Source of the DNA: Nitrospirota bacterium
Lineage (GTDB): Bacteria; Nitrospirota; JAOUDF01
Assembly (NCBI GenBank): GCA_029859385.1
Contig: JAOUDF010000127.1
Coordinates: 1-7,346 of the forward strand
DNA: 7,346 nucleotides
Direction: 5' to 3'
Shown: piece by piece, positions 1 through 6,645 of the stretch
Layout of the letters: every line of letters begins with the position of its first letter
Numbering within the stretch: the first letter of the stretch is position 1
Notes under the pieces: model-generated
Database searches by the model: none
What the model saw: the letters and a program-made list of their open reading frames with translations, nothing else
Told to the model about the DNA's origin: nothing
Position numbers and translations under genes: made by a program

Positions 1-974
1 CCGGTTTTCACGTCGATGGCCGTGAGTGCCTCGGCCTGGTCGATGATGATATACCCGCCCGACTTGAGCCAGACCTTGCGGTTGAGGGCGCGGGAGATTT
101 CTATCTCGATATTGAAGGCGTCGAAAATCGGTTCCCGTCCCTCGTAGAGTTCGATCCGGGGAGAGAGGCGGGGGAGGTAGCTGAGCACGAACTCCTTGAG
201 ACGATGGAAATCGTCATGGGAATCGACGACGATCTGCGAGACCTCCTGCGTAAAGAGGTCACGTACCACCCTGAAAAGGAGGTCGATCTCACTGTGGATG
301 AGGGTCGGCGCCACCGCCTTTTCACGTTTTTTCTGGAGGTTCTCCCAGAGGAGTTCAAGGAACTCCATATCGCGGGTGAAATCCTCCTCGCTCTTCCCCT
401 CGCTGGCCGTGCGGATGATATACCCCTTGCCCGACCCTTTAAGCCTGCTTACAACCTCCTTAAGGCGGAGGCGTTCCTCTTCGTCGGCAATGCGCCGCGA
501 CACCCCGACGTGCTCGGTAAAGGGCATGTAGACCAGATAACGCCCGGGCAGAGAAACATAGGTGGTTACGCGTGCCCCCTTGGTGCCGATAGGGTCCTTG
601 GCAACCTGCACAATGATCTCCTGCCCTTCCTGAAGTATTTCCTCGATGGGGAGTGAGGGGATACGGCGGCGCCTCATGAAGTCGCTTTCGATTTCCAGGG
701 CCTCTTCACCCATCTCGTCCGCCAGCATCCGCGAGTACTCGTCTTCTTCACTGAAGGTGTCGGACGCGTGGAGGAATGCCGATTTCTCGAAGCCGATGTC
801 GATGAAGGCGGCCTGCATCCCCGGCAGCACTTTCAGGACGCGCCCCTTGTAGATATTCCCGACGATGCCGCGGTCCTTTTTGCGGTCGATATAGACCTCG
901 GTGACGGTGCCGTTTTCCTTCAGGGCAACCCGTGTCTCTTCAGGGCTGGAGTTGATGATGATCTCGGTCAGCAT
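1..974 (-). CDS. rng: Ribonuclease G/E family endoribonuclease, N-terminal part (runs off window)
   Basis: This is an endoribonuclease of the RNase E/G family, which cuts single-stranded A/U-rich RNA during rRNA maturation and mRNA decay in the cytoplasm. I translated 324 complete codons from the ATG at 974. The protein begins MLTEIIINSS and has the interrupted S1 RNA-binding domain at about residues 36-150 (GNIYKGRVLKVLPGMQAAF, FLHASD, then AKDPIGTKGARVTT). The RNase H-like and 5'-sensor region follows, including LPGRYLVYMP and HVGVSRRI. The window ends inside the catalytic domain: LKSGGYIIIDQ leads to AIDVKT, and D321 aligns with the first metal-binding Asp of the family (D303 of E. coli RNase E). 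An acidic/basic insert at about residues 72-105 lies inside the S1 domain and looks longer than in E. coli RNase G. The C-terminal length is unseen, so RNase G versus a longer RNase E-like protein is not settled; the short start without extension favours RNase G. The gene starts 9 nt after the radical SAM stop. Confidence 0.95.
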   Translation of the reverse strand, partial: MLTEIIINSSPEETRVALKENGTVTEVYIDRKKDRGIVGNIYKGRVLKVLPGMQAAFIDIGFEKSAFLHASDTFSEEDEYSRMLADEMGEEALEIESDFMRRRRIPSLPIEEILQEGQEIIVQVAKDPIGTKGARVTTYVSLPGRYLVYMPFTEHVGVSRRIADEEERLRLKEVVSRLKGSGKGYIIRTASEGKSEEDFTRDMEFLELLWENLQKKREKAVAPTLIHSEIDLLFRVVRDLFTQEVSQIVVDSHDDFHRLKEFVLSYLPRLSPRIELYEGREPIFDAFNIEIEISRALNRKVWLKSGGYIIIDQAEALTAIDVKT

Positions 975-978
975 GCCG

Positions 979-986
979 CTCCTTTA
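979..986 (-). promoter_or_regulatory. Ribosome binding site of rng overlapping the upstream stop codon
   Basis: Read on the minus strand the sequence is TAAAGGAG, followed by the spacer CGGC and the ATG at 974. The TAA is the stop of the radical SAM gene, so the Shine-Dalgarno begins directly after it. This fixes the rng start and implies that ribosomes ending the upstream gene can reload at once on rng. Confidence 0.8.
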
Positions 987-3560
987 GCTTCCTTTCTTTC
1001 CTGTCAGCGCGAGGTCGCCCTTGAGGGTCAATGCCCTTCTCGCCACCTTGAGGATGGCAATCTCCTCTTCGGCGAGCCCTGTCAGAACGGCGATCACTTC
1101 CGACGGCCTTGCCGTCCTGCCTCCATCGTCACCCAGCTCCATGATCAACTCACTGCCGCTTTCAAAGGGATAGACGGCTAACCCTTTTACCAAGGGCCTG
1201 ATATCCACGGTTTTTGTCCCCTTGGGAGAGGTGCGGAGTACGGACCTCGAGGCTGCCGCCATGAAGTCCGTCGCCGCCCGGTCGAGCATTTCATGCCCCA
1301 CCGGCAGCACTACGCTGTAGGTATACCCCGCCACCGAGGCAGATATGGATGCCGTTGACGGGGCGATGACGCCCACCTCGGAGACGCAGACCCCTTCGGG
1401 GAGTACGGCATTGAAGCGTTCTTCGAGGGCCTTGGGGGCCACGTATCGGGTCAGCTCGATGTCCAGCAACTCCATCATCCCTTCCTGGCCCACCGCCAGC
1501 GGCGGCCCGAAGGAGAGCCTCGGATGCGGGTTGAAGCCCGACGAGTAGGCAATGGGAAGGTGCGCCCTCGCTGCCGCCCGCGCAAAGACCGATGTGAGGT
1601 CCAGGTGCGAAAGGTAGCGGATGGGCCCGGTCTTTGAGAAGGTGAGCCGGTAGTGGAACCCTTTCGGCGATCCGCTGGTTGACGGAACAAACTCGGTCAG
1701 TTCGACCGGTTCCGATGTGGTAACGCGCCGGGGCTCCTCGCCTTTTACTTCGCGCTTTTTGCCGCCCTTGTCGCAGACGCCGCAACCGACGCAGTGGGCA
1801 TAGCGGCAGTCGATGGTGACCTTTTCCACGAGCGAATCCTGATACTCCCGGAGCAGGAACTTCTTCGTAACACCGGTATCGATATGGTCCCAGGGAAGCA
1901 CTTCGTCCAGCCCTATTTCCCGATAGGCGTAAAATTCCGGGTCGAGGCCCGCAGCGTCGAAGGCTGCTTTCCAGCGCTCCGGAGCGAACATTTCGGTCCA
2001 GCCGTCGAAACGGCAGCCGCTTTGCCATGCGTTGAGAATTACCTTGCCGAGGCGACGGTCGCCCTTGGAGAAGACCGCTTCAAGAAAACTGGTGCGGGCG
2101 TCGTGTCCCTTGTAGTCGACCCTTCGCTTGCGGCACTCCCTGCGCAGAAAGTCCTGCCGCCGGTTGATCTCATCCACGGAAATCTGGCTGCACCACTGGA
2201 AGGGGGTATGGGGCTTGGGGACGAAGGTCGAGGCGCTTACCGTCACCGTGGGGCGGCGGCGGCCCACCGACCGGCCGACCTTTACCAGCCTCTCCGCCAG
2301 TTCGGCGATGCCGACCAGGTCTTCGTCGGTCTCCGTGGGGAGGCCGATCATGAAGTAGAGCTTGATATGGTCCCAGCCTGCCCGGAAGATGTTTGCGGCC
2401 GTAATCTCGAGGTCGCGGTCGTCGGAGACCTTGTTGATCACCCGGCGGAGGCGCTCGGTGCCCGCCTCGGGGGCCAGGGTAAAGCCGGTCTTGCGCACCT
2501 GGCGGATCTCGTTGATGACGTCGGCGGTCAGCGTCTCCACCCGCAGCGACGGGAGCGATACCGATACCCGGTCCTCGGAGAAGTCGCGGTTGATGGAGTG
2601 CAGCAGCGGCGCCAGACCGCTGTAGTCGCCGGTGCTGAGCGAGGCGATGGAGACCTCTTCGTAGCCGGTGCAGGCAATGCTGTCTGCCATGATCTTCTCT
2701 ACCGTCTGCGGCGTCCGTTCGCGCACGGGGCGATAGACGATGCCGGCATAGCAGAAGCGACAGCCGCGGGTACACCCTCGGGCCACTTCCAGCGTCACGC
2801 GGTCATGGATTACCCTCAGGTGGGGCAGCACCGGCTTGCGAAGGCTCGGGGCCGATTCCAGGTCCGCGAGAAAGCGTTTCCTGACGGCCTCCTTGGGTCC
2901 CGCCACAGTGTGAATTGCCGTTACCCTGCCGTCGTCTCCACAGGTCGGCGAAAAATGGGACGGGATATATACCCCTTCAATTTCAGCCAGCGCGAGCAGG
3001 AGGGCGGCCCGGTCTTTGCCCGACGCCTTCCAGCGGGCATGGCATTCGACGATATCGTTGATCGCCTCCTCGCCGTCGCCGATGAGCACCGCGTCGAGGA
3101 AGTCGGCCATGGGCTCAATATTGAAGACCCCCGGCCCTCCGGTAATGACCAGCGGGTCGTTATCACCGCGGTCGACGCTTTTGAGCGGTATGCGCCCCAG
3201 GTCGAGCATGTTGAGGATGTTGGTGTACGACATCTCGTACTGGACGGTAAAGCCGAGGATGTCGAAGTCGGCAAGGGGGGTATGGGTCTCCAGGCTGGTA
3301 AGGGGGAGGTTGCGTTTTCGAAGCTCTTCCTCATAGTCTCCCCAGGGAGAATATACGCGCTCCGCCGCGGTATCGGGCCGCTGGTTGAGTATCTCGTAAA
3401 GGATCTTGAGGCCGAGGTGGGACATCCCCACCTCGTAGACATCGGGAAAGCAGAGCGCGACGGTCGTGCGCACTTGTCCCCGGTCTTTTCTTACAGAATT
3501 GACCTCGCCGCCGATGTAGCGGGCAGGCTTCGAGACCAGGGGCAGAAAATCATAGGGCAT
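984..3560 (-). CDS. Radical SAM protein with B12-binding-like N-terminus fused to DUF2344 (TIGR03960 + TIGR03936 type)
   Basis: This 858-residue protein has an unknown reaction and substrate. Residues about 1-220 resemble the Rossmann-like domain preceding radical SAM cores (FPDVYEVGMSHLGL at 38-51, ITGGPG at 139-144, LIGDGEEAI at 159-167). The cobalamin signature DxHxxG is not visible, so B12 binding is doubtful. The radical SAM core spans about 250-480 and carries CTRGCRFC at 263-270, the CX3CX2C that holds a 4Fe-4S cluster for S-adenosylmethionine cleavage. A second cysteine set, C585-x4-C590-x2-C593-x2-C596, follows. Residues about 634-830 are a DUF2344 domain, recognisable from FSKTGPIRYLSHLDL and SSGFNPHPRLSFGPPL. 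In many Firmicutes the two modules are separate adjacent genes, whereas here they are one polypeptide. No signal peptide or membrane segment is seen, so it is probably cytoplasmic. The start has GGAG 7 nt upstream. Its position just before rng suggests an RNA or ribosome role, which is inference only. Confidence 0.93.
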   Translation of the reverse strand: MPYDFLPLVSKPARYIGGEVNSVRKDRGQVRTTVALCFPDVYEVGMSHLGLKILYEILNQRPDTAAERVYSPWGDYEEELRKRNLPLTSLETHTPLADFDILGFTVQYEMSYTNILNMLDLGRIPLKSVDRGDNDPLVITGGPGVFNIEPMADFLDAVLIGDGEEAINDIVECHARWKASGKDRAALLLALAEIEGVYIPSHFSPTCGDDGRVTAIHTVAGPKEAVRKRFLADLESAPSLRKPVLPHLRVIHDRVTLEVARGCTRGCRFCYAGIVYRPVRERTPQTVEKIMADSIACTGYEEVSIASLSTGDYSGLAPLLHSINRDFSEDRVSVSLPSLRVETLTADVINEIRQVRKTGFTLAPEAGTERLRRVINKVSDDRDLEITAANIFRAGWDHIKLYFMIGLPTETDEDLVGIAELAERLVKVGRSVGRRRPTVTVSASTFVPKPHTPFQWCSQISVDEINRRQDFLRRECRKRRVDYKGHDARTSFLEAVFSKGDRRLGKVILNAWQSGCRFDGWTEMFAPERWKAAFDAAGLDPEFYAYREIGLDEVLPWDHIDTGVTKKFLLREYQDSLVEKVTIDCRYAHCVGCGVCDKGGKKREVKGEEPRRVTTSEPVELTEFVPSTSGSPKGFHYRLTFSKTGPIRYLSHLDLTSVFARAAARAHLPIAYSSGFNPHPRLSFGPPLAVGQEGMMELLDIELTRYVAPKALEERFNAVLPEGVCVSEVGVIAPSTASISASVAGYTYSVVLPVGHEMLDRAATDFMAAASRSVLRTSPKGTKTVDIRPLVKGLAVYPFESGSELIMELGDDGGRTARPSEVIAVLTGLAEEEIAILKVARRALTLKGDLALTGKKGS
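1773..1808 (-). other. Second cysteine cluster of the radical SAM protein (CX4CX2CX2C)
   Basis: Four cysteines, at residues 585, 590, 593 and 596, lie between the radical SAM core and the DUF2344 domain in the segment DCRYAHCVGCGVCDKGG. The spacing suits an auxiliary iron-sulfur cluster or a structural metal site. The segment after it is basic and probably a linker (KKREVK). The motif is seen directly; the metal is inferred. Confidence 0.7.
2751..2774 (-). other. Radical SAM CX3CX2C motif
   Basis: These codons encode CTRGCRFC, residues 263-270 of the fusion protein. The three cysteines ligate the catalytic 4Fe-4S cluster, whose fourth site binds S-adenosylmethionine in this superfamily. The aromatic residue before the last cysteine is typical, which supports an active enzyme and not a degenerate homologue. 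Confidence 0.93.
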
Positions 3561-3593
3561 TCGTTAACTCCGGTAAACGAGCGGATCAGTTTT
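3561..3593. other. Short gap between rodA and the radical SAM gene, with ribosome binding site
   Basis: This 33-nt interval is the longest non-coding stretch in the window. On the minus strand it contains CGGAG (3568-3572), seven bases before the ATG at 3560. I see no hairpin with a U-tract, so no intrinsic terminator, and no convincing -35/-10 pair. Read-through from the elongasome genes into the radical SAM-rng pair is therefore plausible, although a promoter hidden in the 3' end of rodA cannot be excluded. Confidence 0.6.
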
Positions 3594-4718
3594 TCAGCGA
3601 GCGCCACCGACCATCATGAAGCGTCGCATCCTCACGTTGATCAGGATGCCGATGGCGATGAAAGTCGTCAGCATGGCGGTGCCGCCGTAGCTCATCAGCG
3701 GCAGCGGGACGCCGACTACCGGCATGACGCCCATGGTCATGCCCATGTTTATAAGAACATAGAAGAATAACATGCTGGTAGCCCCTGTTGCCAGTAATTT
3801 CCCAAGGCGGTCCTTGGTGGTGAGGGCGATTTCGATTCCCCGCATGACGAGAAGAAAATAAAGGGCAAGGAGGAACATGCTGCCGAGAAGCCCCCATTCT
3901 TCGGCGAAGACCGCGAAGATAAAATCGGTATGGCGCTCGGGGAGGAACTTGAGGTGGCTCTGGGTGCCCGAGAGATAGCCCTTCCCCGTCAGCATGCCCG
4001 ACCCGATGGCGATCTTTGACTGGATTACATGATAGCCGATACCCGTGGGGTCCGAGTCGGGCTTGAAGAAGACCAGAAGCCTGTTTTTCTGGTACTCCTT
4101 CAGGCCATGCCAGAAAAGGTAGCCCGCCAGAGGTGATATGAGCAGGGCCGAAGATATAATGCCGGTGAGGGTCCTGCGGTTTATCCCCGAGACAAAGAGG
4201 ATGGCGGTCACGACAAAGAGCAGGAGGAGAGCTGTCCCCAGGTCGGGTTGCTTGGCGACAAGAAGAAGTGGCACAAGCAGCAGGGCCGCGGGCTTCATGA
4301 GCCCCTTGAGTGTCAGTCCTCCCACAGGCGGATTTTCGGAGAGGTACTTCGCTATGGTCGCAATGAGCGCCAGCTTTGCCAGCTCCGATGGCTGAAAGGA
4401 AATCGGTCCCAACGATATCCACCGGGCCGCGCCCATGGCAGATTTTCCCGCGACAAGTACTACCAGAAGCAGAAAAATGGTTATCCCGTAAAGGGGATAG
4501 CTGAAGCGGCACCAGCTGCGATAATCCACAAATATCACCACCGCCATGACCGCCATGCCGATCGTCATCCACTGGGCCTGTTTTATGAAGATGCCCGATA
4601 CGCCCCTCTCCGGTGACCAGGTGGCGCTGAATACGGTGCTCAGGCCGATAAGGGCAATGATGACGGTGAGCGAGAAGAAGAACCAGTCGAAGTTGGTAAG
4701 CATCCGACGGTCAAGCAT
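3594..4718 (-). CDS. rodA: RodA, SEDS-family peptidoglycan glycosyltransferase
   Basis: RodA polymerises lipid II into glycan strands during cell elongation and works in the inner membrane as a complex with PBP2. The protein is 374 residues, close to the usual family length of about 370, and is strongly hydrophobic with about ten membrane segments. Family landmarks are GAARWISLGPISFQPSELAK (96-115), KQPDLGTA (156-163), LPERHTDFIFAVFAEEWGL (259-277), in which D265 matches the essential SEDS aspartate (D262 in E. coli RodA), and GVPLPLMSYGGT (336-347). I chose the ATG at 4718, which gives MLDRRMLTNFDWFF. It overlaps the mrdA stop by 8 nt and has a strong GGGAGG site five bases upstream. A longer in-frame start at 4844 would add 42 Arg/Pro-rich residues that merely shadow the mrdA tail. 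Translational coupling to mrdA fits their function as one complex. The stop is TGA at 3594-3596. Confidence 0.96.
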   Translation of the reverse strand: MLDRRMLTNFDWFFFSLTVIIALIGLSTVFSATWSPERGVSGIFIKQAQWMTIGMAVMAVVIFVDYRSWCRFSYPLYGITIFLLLVVLVAGKSAMGAARWISLGPISFQPSELAKLALIATIAKYLSENPPVGGLTLKGLMKPAALLLVPLLLVAKQPDLGTALLLLFVVTAILFVSGINRRTLTGIISSALLISPLAGYLFWHGLKEYQKNRLLVFFKPDSDPTGIGYHVIQSKIAIGSGMLTGKGYLSGTQSHLKFLPERHTDFIFAVFAEEWGLLGSMFLLALYFLLVMRGIEIALTTKDRLGKLLATGATSMLFFYVLINMGMTMGVMPVVGVPLPLMSYGGTAMLTTFIAIGILINVRMRRFMMVGGAR

Positions 4719-6645
4719 CACGACCTCCCGGGCCTGCATCCAGTTCATCCTCTTCCGTCGGCTCAGTGGGGGTATTTTCGGCCGGAGGGGGCGGAGTCGC
4801 GGCCGGGGCGGCTTCGGCGGGGACGGTCGGCGCAGTCTGGACAATCGGTCCCCTCAGGAATGCCTCGATGACTTCACGAGCAATGGGGGCGGCCGCGGAA
4901 CCGCCGTGGCCGCCATGCTCCACCATGACCGCTACCGCAATACGCGGGGAATCAACAGGGGAGAAGGCAGCAAACCATGCGTGGTCCTGGTAACGCCTTC
5001 CTCCCCCCCCCTTACCCAAAGAGATAACCTGGGCAGTGCCTGTCTTGCCGGCAACGGTAGCGAGAGGCGTCCTTGCCGACCCTGCCGTCCCACCCGGTTC
5101 GTGGACAACCCCCATGAGGGCCGAACGGATGATCCGCATGGTTTCCGGCCGGATAGCCGCGCTGCCTTGGAACGTCGCGGGAAAGACATCGTAGGACGCG
5201 GCGTTTCTCTTTATGCTTTTTACGATGGTTGGCTGTACCTTTTTCCCGTCATTGGCCACGGCTGCCATGAATGAGGCGATCTGCAGCGGGGTGGTGAGTA
5301 CATACCCCTGGCCGATAGAGGCGGAGAGAGTCTCGCCCTGGTACCATTGCTCCTTCCGTACCCGCTGCTTCCATTCCCTGTCCGGTATGAGGCCGGACTT
5401 TTCGGAGGGGAGCTCAATGCTGGTCTGGCTGCCGAGGCCCAGGGCCCTTGCGTACTTTGCCACCGTATCGATACCCAGCCGTCTTCCCAGGTCGTAGAAA
5501 TAGACATCGCATGACTCCACAAGGGCACGGTGCATGTCGACCGTACCGTGGCCCGACCTTTTCCAGCAGCCGAAGGAGCGCTTTCCGAAGAGATAAGAGC
5601 CGGAACAATGGATGGTGGCGTCAGGGGTAATCATCTCCGTCTCAAGCCCGGCAATGGCGGTAACTATCTTGAAGACGGAGCCCGGGGGGTATGAGCTTTG
5701 GGATGCACGGTTCTGGAAGGGGTGGTCGGGGTTACGGCTCAAGGCGTTCCATGTGTCCGCCGGCATGCCGTAGACAAAAAGGTTGGGGTCAAAGCCCGGC
5801 TTGCTGACAAAGGCAAGCACCTCGCCCGTTGACGTATCAAGGGCCACGATGGAGCCGGCCCGGTTGCCAAGAGCCTTCTCCGCGGCTCGCTGGACGTTAA
5901 GATCCAGGGTCAATACGGCATCCACGCCAGGTTCGGGTTCGTGCGTCTGGAGCGTCCTCATCTCCCGGCCGACAACGTTGACTTCAATCATCCTGGTGCC
6001 CGGCTTGCCCCTCAAAAGGTCATCAAGGACCTTTTCCACGCCGTTCTGGCCTACCAGGGTATCGGAGGGGAAGTCGTCATAGCGGTTGTCTTCCATCTGG
6101 GACGGGGTGATCCTGCCCACATATCCCAGCAGGTGGGAGGCGGTATCGCCGTGCGGGTAGCTTCTGGTGATTTCAACGGCGACGGCAAGGCCTTCAAGCT
6201 CATACTGGTGCGCCTCGGCCATGGCGACCTCTTCGAAGGAGAGGTTCTCCCTGATGGTAACGGGTTCAAAGGGTTTCCTGCGCTTTGATTCCGCCACCTT
6301 TGCCAGGGTCTCCTCGGCGGGGATTTTCATGTACCGTTCCAGGTCGGCCGCCACCTGCTTGACGTCGTGAATGTCTTCGATAGTCAGTGTCAGGCTGAAG
6401 GAAGAGTGGCGCTCGGCCAACGGTTCTCCCCTACGGTCGTATATAATGCCCCGGGGAGGTTTTACTGACACGACCCGGACGCGATTGTTCTCGGCGCGGG
6501 CCCGGTAGGTTTCGCCCTTTATGACATGAAGGTGCCACAGTCGCAGAAAGAGGATGCCGAAACCGATGCAGAAGAAGATGGCAAGAATCTGCAGCTTCTT
6601 GCCGGTATCCAGTCCATCCTTCTGGTTAAACTCCTCGTACTGCAT
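4711..6645 (-). CDS. mrdA: Penicillin-binding protein 2 (class B transpeptidase, elongasome)
   Basis: PBP2 cross-links new peptidoglycan during lateral growth and also activates RodA. The protein has 644 residues. A short cytoplasmic N-terminus precedes one membrane anchor at about 18-36. The pedestal domain spans about 45-240, with PPRGIIYDRRGEPLAE at 63-78. The transpeptidase domain has the nucleophile S323 in PGSVFK, the second motif S378-C-D380, and K534-T-G536 in AGKTGTAQV. The segment VEHGGHGGSAAAPIAR near 575-590 is typical of PBP2. C347, C360, H366 and C379 may bind zinc. The last 45 residues form a Pro/Ala/Glu-rich, probably disordered tail. The gene starts at the ATG at 6645, overlapping mreD by 20 nt, with AAGGAG seven bases upstream, and its stop overlaps the rodA start. 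A run of nine G lies within the coding sequence after the KTG motif. The order mreC-mreD-mrdA-rodA confirms the elongation PBP and rules out the division PBP3. Confidence 0.97.
   Translation of the reverse strand: MQYEEFNQKDGLDTGKKLQILAIFFCIGFGILFLRLWHLHVIKGETYRARAENNRVRVVSVKPPRGIIYDRRGEPLAERHSSFSLTLTIEDIHDVKQVAADLERYMKIPAEETLAKVAESKRRKPFEPVTIRENLSFEEVAMAEAHQYELEGLAVAVEITRSYPHGDTASHLLGYVGRITPSQMEDNRYDDFPSDTLVGQNGVEKVLDDLLRGKPGTRMIEVNVVGREMRTLQTHEPEPGVDAVLTLDLNVQRAAEKALGNRAGSIVALDTSTGEVLAFVSKPGFDPNLFVYGMPADTWNALSRNPDHPFQNRASQSSYPPGSVFKIVTAIAGLETEMITPDATIHCSGSYLFGKRSFGCWKRSGHGTVDMHRALVESCDVYFYDLGRRLGIDTVAKYARALGLGSQTSIELPSEKSGLIPDREWKQRVRKEQWYQGETLSASIGQGYVLTTPLQIASFMAAVANDGKKVQPTIVKSIKRNAASYDVFPATFQGSAAIRPETMRIIRSALMGVVHEPGGTAGSARTPLATVAGKTGTAQVISLGKGGGGRRYQDHAWFAAFSPVDSPRIAVAVMVEHGGHGGSAAAPIAREVIEAFLRGPIVQTAPTVPAEAAPAATPPPPAENTPTEPTEEDELDAGPGGRDA
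4724..4729 (-). promoter_or_regulatory. Ribosome binding site of rodA inside the mrdA 3' end
   Basis: The minus strand reads GGGAGG, then TCGTG, then the rodA ATG at 4718. The site is embedded in the codons for the last residues of PBP2 (GGRDA). It decides the rodA start against the 42-residue longer alternative and supports coupled translation of the PBP2-RodA pair. Confidence 0.85.
5003..5011 (-). repeat. Homopolymeric G9 tract inside mrdA
   Basis: The plus strand has nine consecutive C, so the mrdA message has nine G, within codons for K545-G-G-G-G. The tract follows the KTG motif but precedes the end of the transpeptidase domain. By my reading, loss of one G would lead to a stop at 4932-4934 (about 570 residues), and gain of one G to a stop at 4952-4954. 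Such runs are prone to slippage, though nothing here proves that it varies. Confidence 0.95.
5509..5607 (-). other. Possible zinc-binding Cys/His set in PBP2
   Basis: Residues C347, C360, H366 and C379 of PBP2 fall in a loop region next to the active-site serine and the SCD motif. As I recall, E. coli PBP2 has a zinc site made of two Asp, one His and one Cys in the same region, with matching spacing for the last three ligands (6 and 13 residues). A Cys-Cys-His-Cys variant here is inferred from spacing and not demonstrated. Confidence 0.45.

Noticed and set aside
204..656. A 150-codon plus-strand frame opposite rng
   Set aside because: The minus-strand frame continues to the window edge and encodes RNase G/E motifs throughout, so the plus-strand frame is a shadow.
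2170..2775. A 201-codon minus-strand frame within the radical SAM gene
   Set aside because: It is out of frame with the radical SAM core, Arg/Pro/His-rich and without motifs. I saw no sign of programmed frameshifting at its ends.
3561..3593. Possible terminator or promoter between rodA and the radical SAM gene
   Set aside because: I found no stem-loop followed by a U-run and no credible -35/-10 pair in the 33 nt, so only the ribosome binding site is claimed.
1794..3770. A 658-codon open frame on the plus strand, antisense to the radical SAM gene
   Set aside because: It mirrors a real gene of high GC, has no recognisable domain, and spans the radical SAM/rodA junction. The opposite strand encodes clear conserved motifs along its whole length, so this is a codon-bias shadow.
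3586..4572. A 328-codon minus-strand frame inside rodA
   Set aside because: It lies in a different frame from RodA, is rich in His/Arg/Gly/Pro without membrane segments, and has no family features. RodA motifs occupy the same DNA.
4719..4844. Extended RodA start at 4844 adding 42 residues
   Set aside because: The extra residues are Arg/Pro-rich and overlap the PBP2 tail in another frame. The ATG at 4718 has an ideal Shine-Dalgarno and gives the normal RodA length.
4546..5274. A 242-codon plus-strand frame across the mrdA-rodA junction
   Set aside because: It is antisense to two well-supported genes, has a low-complexity Arg/Gly composition, and shows no domain.
4711..6645. Division-specific PBP3 (FtsI) as the identity of the class B PBP
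   Set aside because: The neighbours mreC, mreD and rodA, the GGHGGS segment and the SCD second motif fit PBP2. A division PBP would be expected in the mra/ftsW cluster.
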